NCBI GenBank assembly: GCA_003567805.1
Contig: PWYP01000040.1
Location: forward strand, 1 to 6,054
Direction: 5' to 3'
Source of the DNA: PVC group bacterium
Lineage (GTDB): Bacteria; Verrucomicrobiota; Kiritimatiellia; UBA8416
Length of the DNA: 6,054 nt
The position numbers and the translations under genes were made by a program. The notes below the pieces were generated by a model that worked only from the letters and a program-made list of their open reading frames with translations, did no database searches and was not told the DNA's origin. Shown here one piece after another: positions 5,840-6,054 of the stretch. The stretch's first letter is position 1, and each line of letters starts with the position of its first letter.

Positions 5840-6054
5840 TTATCTTTTTTGCCAGACTTTGCCATTAGCAGCCTGCGAAACAACTTGCCCTTCGGGGGGA
5901 AGGGCCGATCGATCGAATCCGGCACTTTTCAATACCTGATCGGTTGTTCGAAAATGACATTTCGCATGATTCATCAGCGCAGTGGGGCCGTGTTTCTTTA
6001 CGAGTTCCACCGCTGCTTGCTGTACAAGTGAAGATGCGCCTTTGCGAAGCGTAA
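5840..6054 (-). CDS. 3' end of an unidentified gene upstream of melA (partial)
   Basis: One minus-strand frame is open from the right edge to a TAA at 5840-5842, giving the last 70 residues of a protein whose start lies outside the window. The other two minus frames contain stops in this interval. The sequence looks coding: a helix-rich segment with AAVELVKKHGP and TTDQVLKSAGFD, then a short linker, ending KVWQKR. I do not recognise the family. The helical stretch has no standard helix-turn-helix or membrane pattern. The 23-base gap to the melA start and shared strand indicate co-transcription, so a sugar-related or regulatory role is possible but only inferred from position. A small plus-strand frame here (5849-6031) is better read as its shadow. 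Confidence 0.65.
   Translation of the reverse strand, partial: TLRKGASSLVQQAAVELVKKHGPTALMNHAKCHFRTTDQVLKSAGFDRSALPPEGQVVSQAANGKVWQKR

Noticed and set aside
1..6054. CRISPR array, tRNA or rRNA genes, phage or defence modules
   Set aside because: No regularly spaced direct repeats, cloverleaf-like segments, rRNA-like sequence or known defence-gene motifs were seen on reading both strands.

Overview
The window looks like a stretch of chromosome from a Gram-negative-type bacterium of intermediate GC. It carries one insertion sequence, one compact three-gene operon and the end of a second operon. The short phosphatidylserine decarboxylase, the adjacent CDP-alcohol phosphatidyltransferase and the family 4 uracil-DNA glycosylase would fit many environmental bacteria (for example the PVC group or deltaproteobacterial lineages). 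No rRNA or lineage marker is present, so the taxonomic guess is weak.

Layout. Bases 1-146 hold no gene I can support. About 147-1609 is an insertion sequence with one apparently intact DDE transposase on the minus strand (203-1519). Its start codon sits inside a perfect 12-bp inverted repeat that could mask translation. Bases 1610-1854 are non-coding, with a short degenerate heptamer repeat and a likely promoter (TTGACA at 1799). Then come three tightly packed plus-strand genes: psd (1855-2571), pssA (2571-3470, overlapping psd by one base) and a GTG-started family 4 uracil-DNA glycosylase (3474-4313). After a 102-bp convergent gap, the minus strand carries a GH4 alpha-galactosidase of the MelA type (4416-5816). 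Upstream of it in the same direction is the 3' end of an unidentified gene (5840-6054) that runs off the right edge.

How the genes work together. PssA makes phosphatidylserine from CDP-diacylglycerol and serine, and Psd decarboxylates it to phosphatidylethanolamine, so the first two operon genes are consecutive steps of one membrane-lipid pathway. The DNA-repair glycosylase is translationally close to them but has no obvious mechanistic link. MelA would hydrolyse alpha-galactosides in the cytoplasm and is probably co-transcribed with the unknown partial gene.

I see no tRNA, rRNA, CRISPR array or phage module. Nothing here amounts to a clear new multi-gene system. The most interesting points are the masked transposase start with its ten-codon upstream frame, the unannotated gene end at the right edge, and the coupling of a uracil-DNA glycosylase to the lipid genes.
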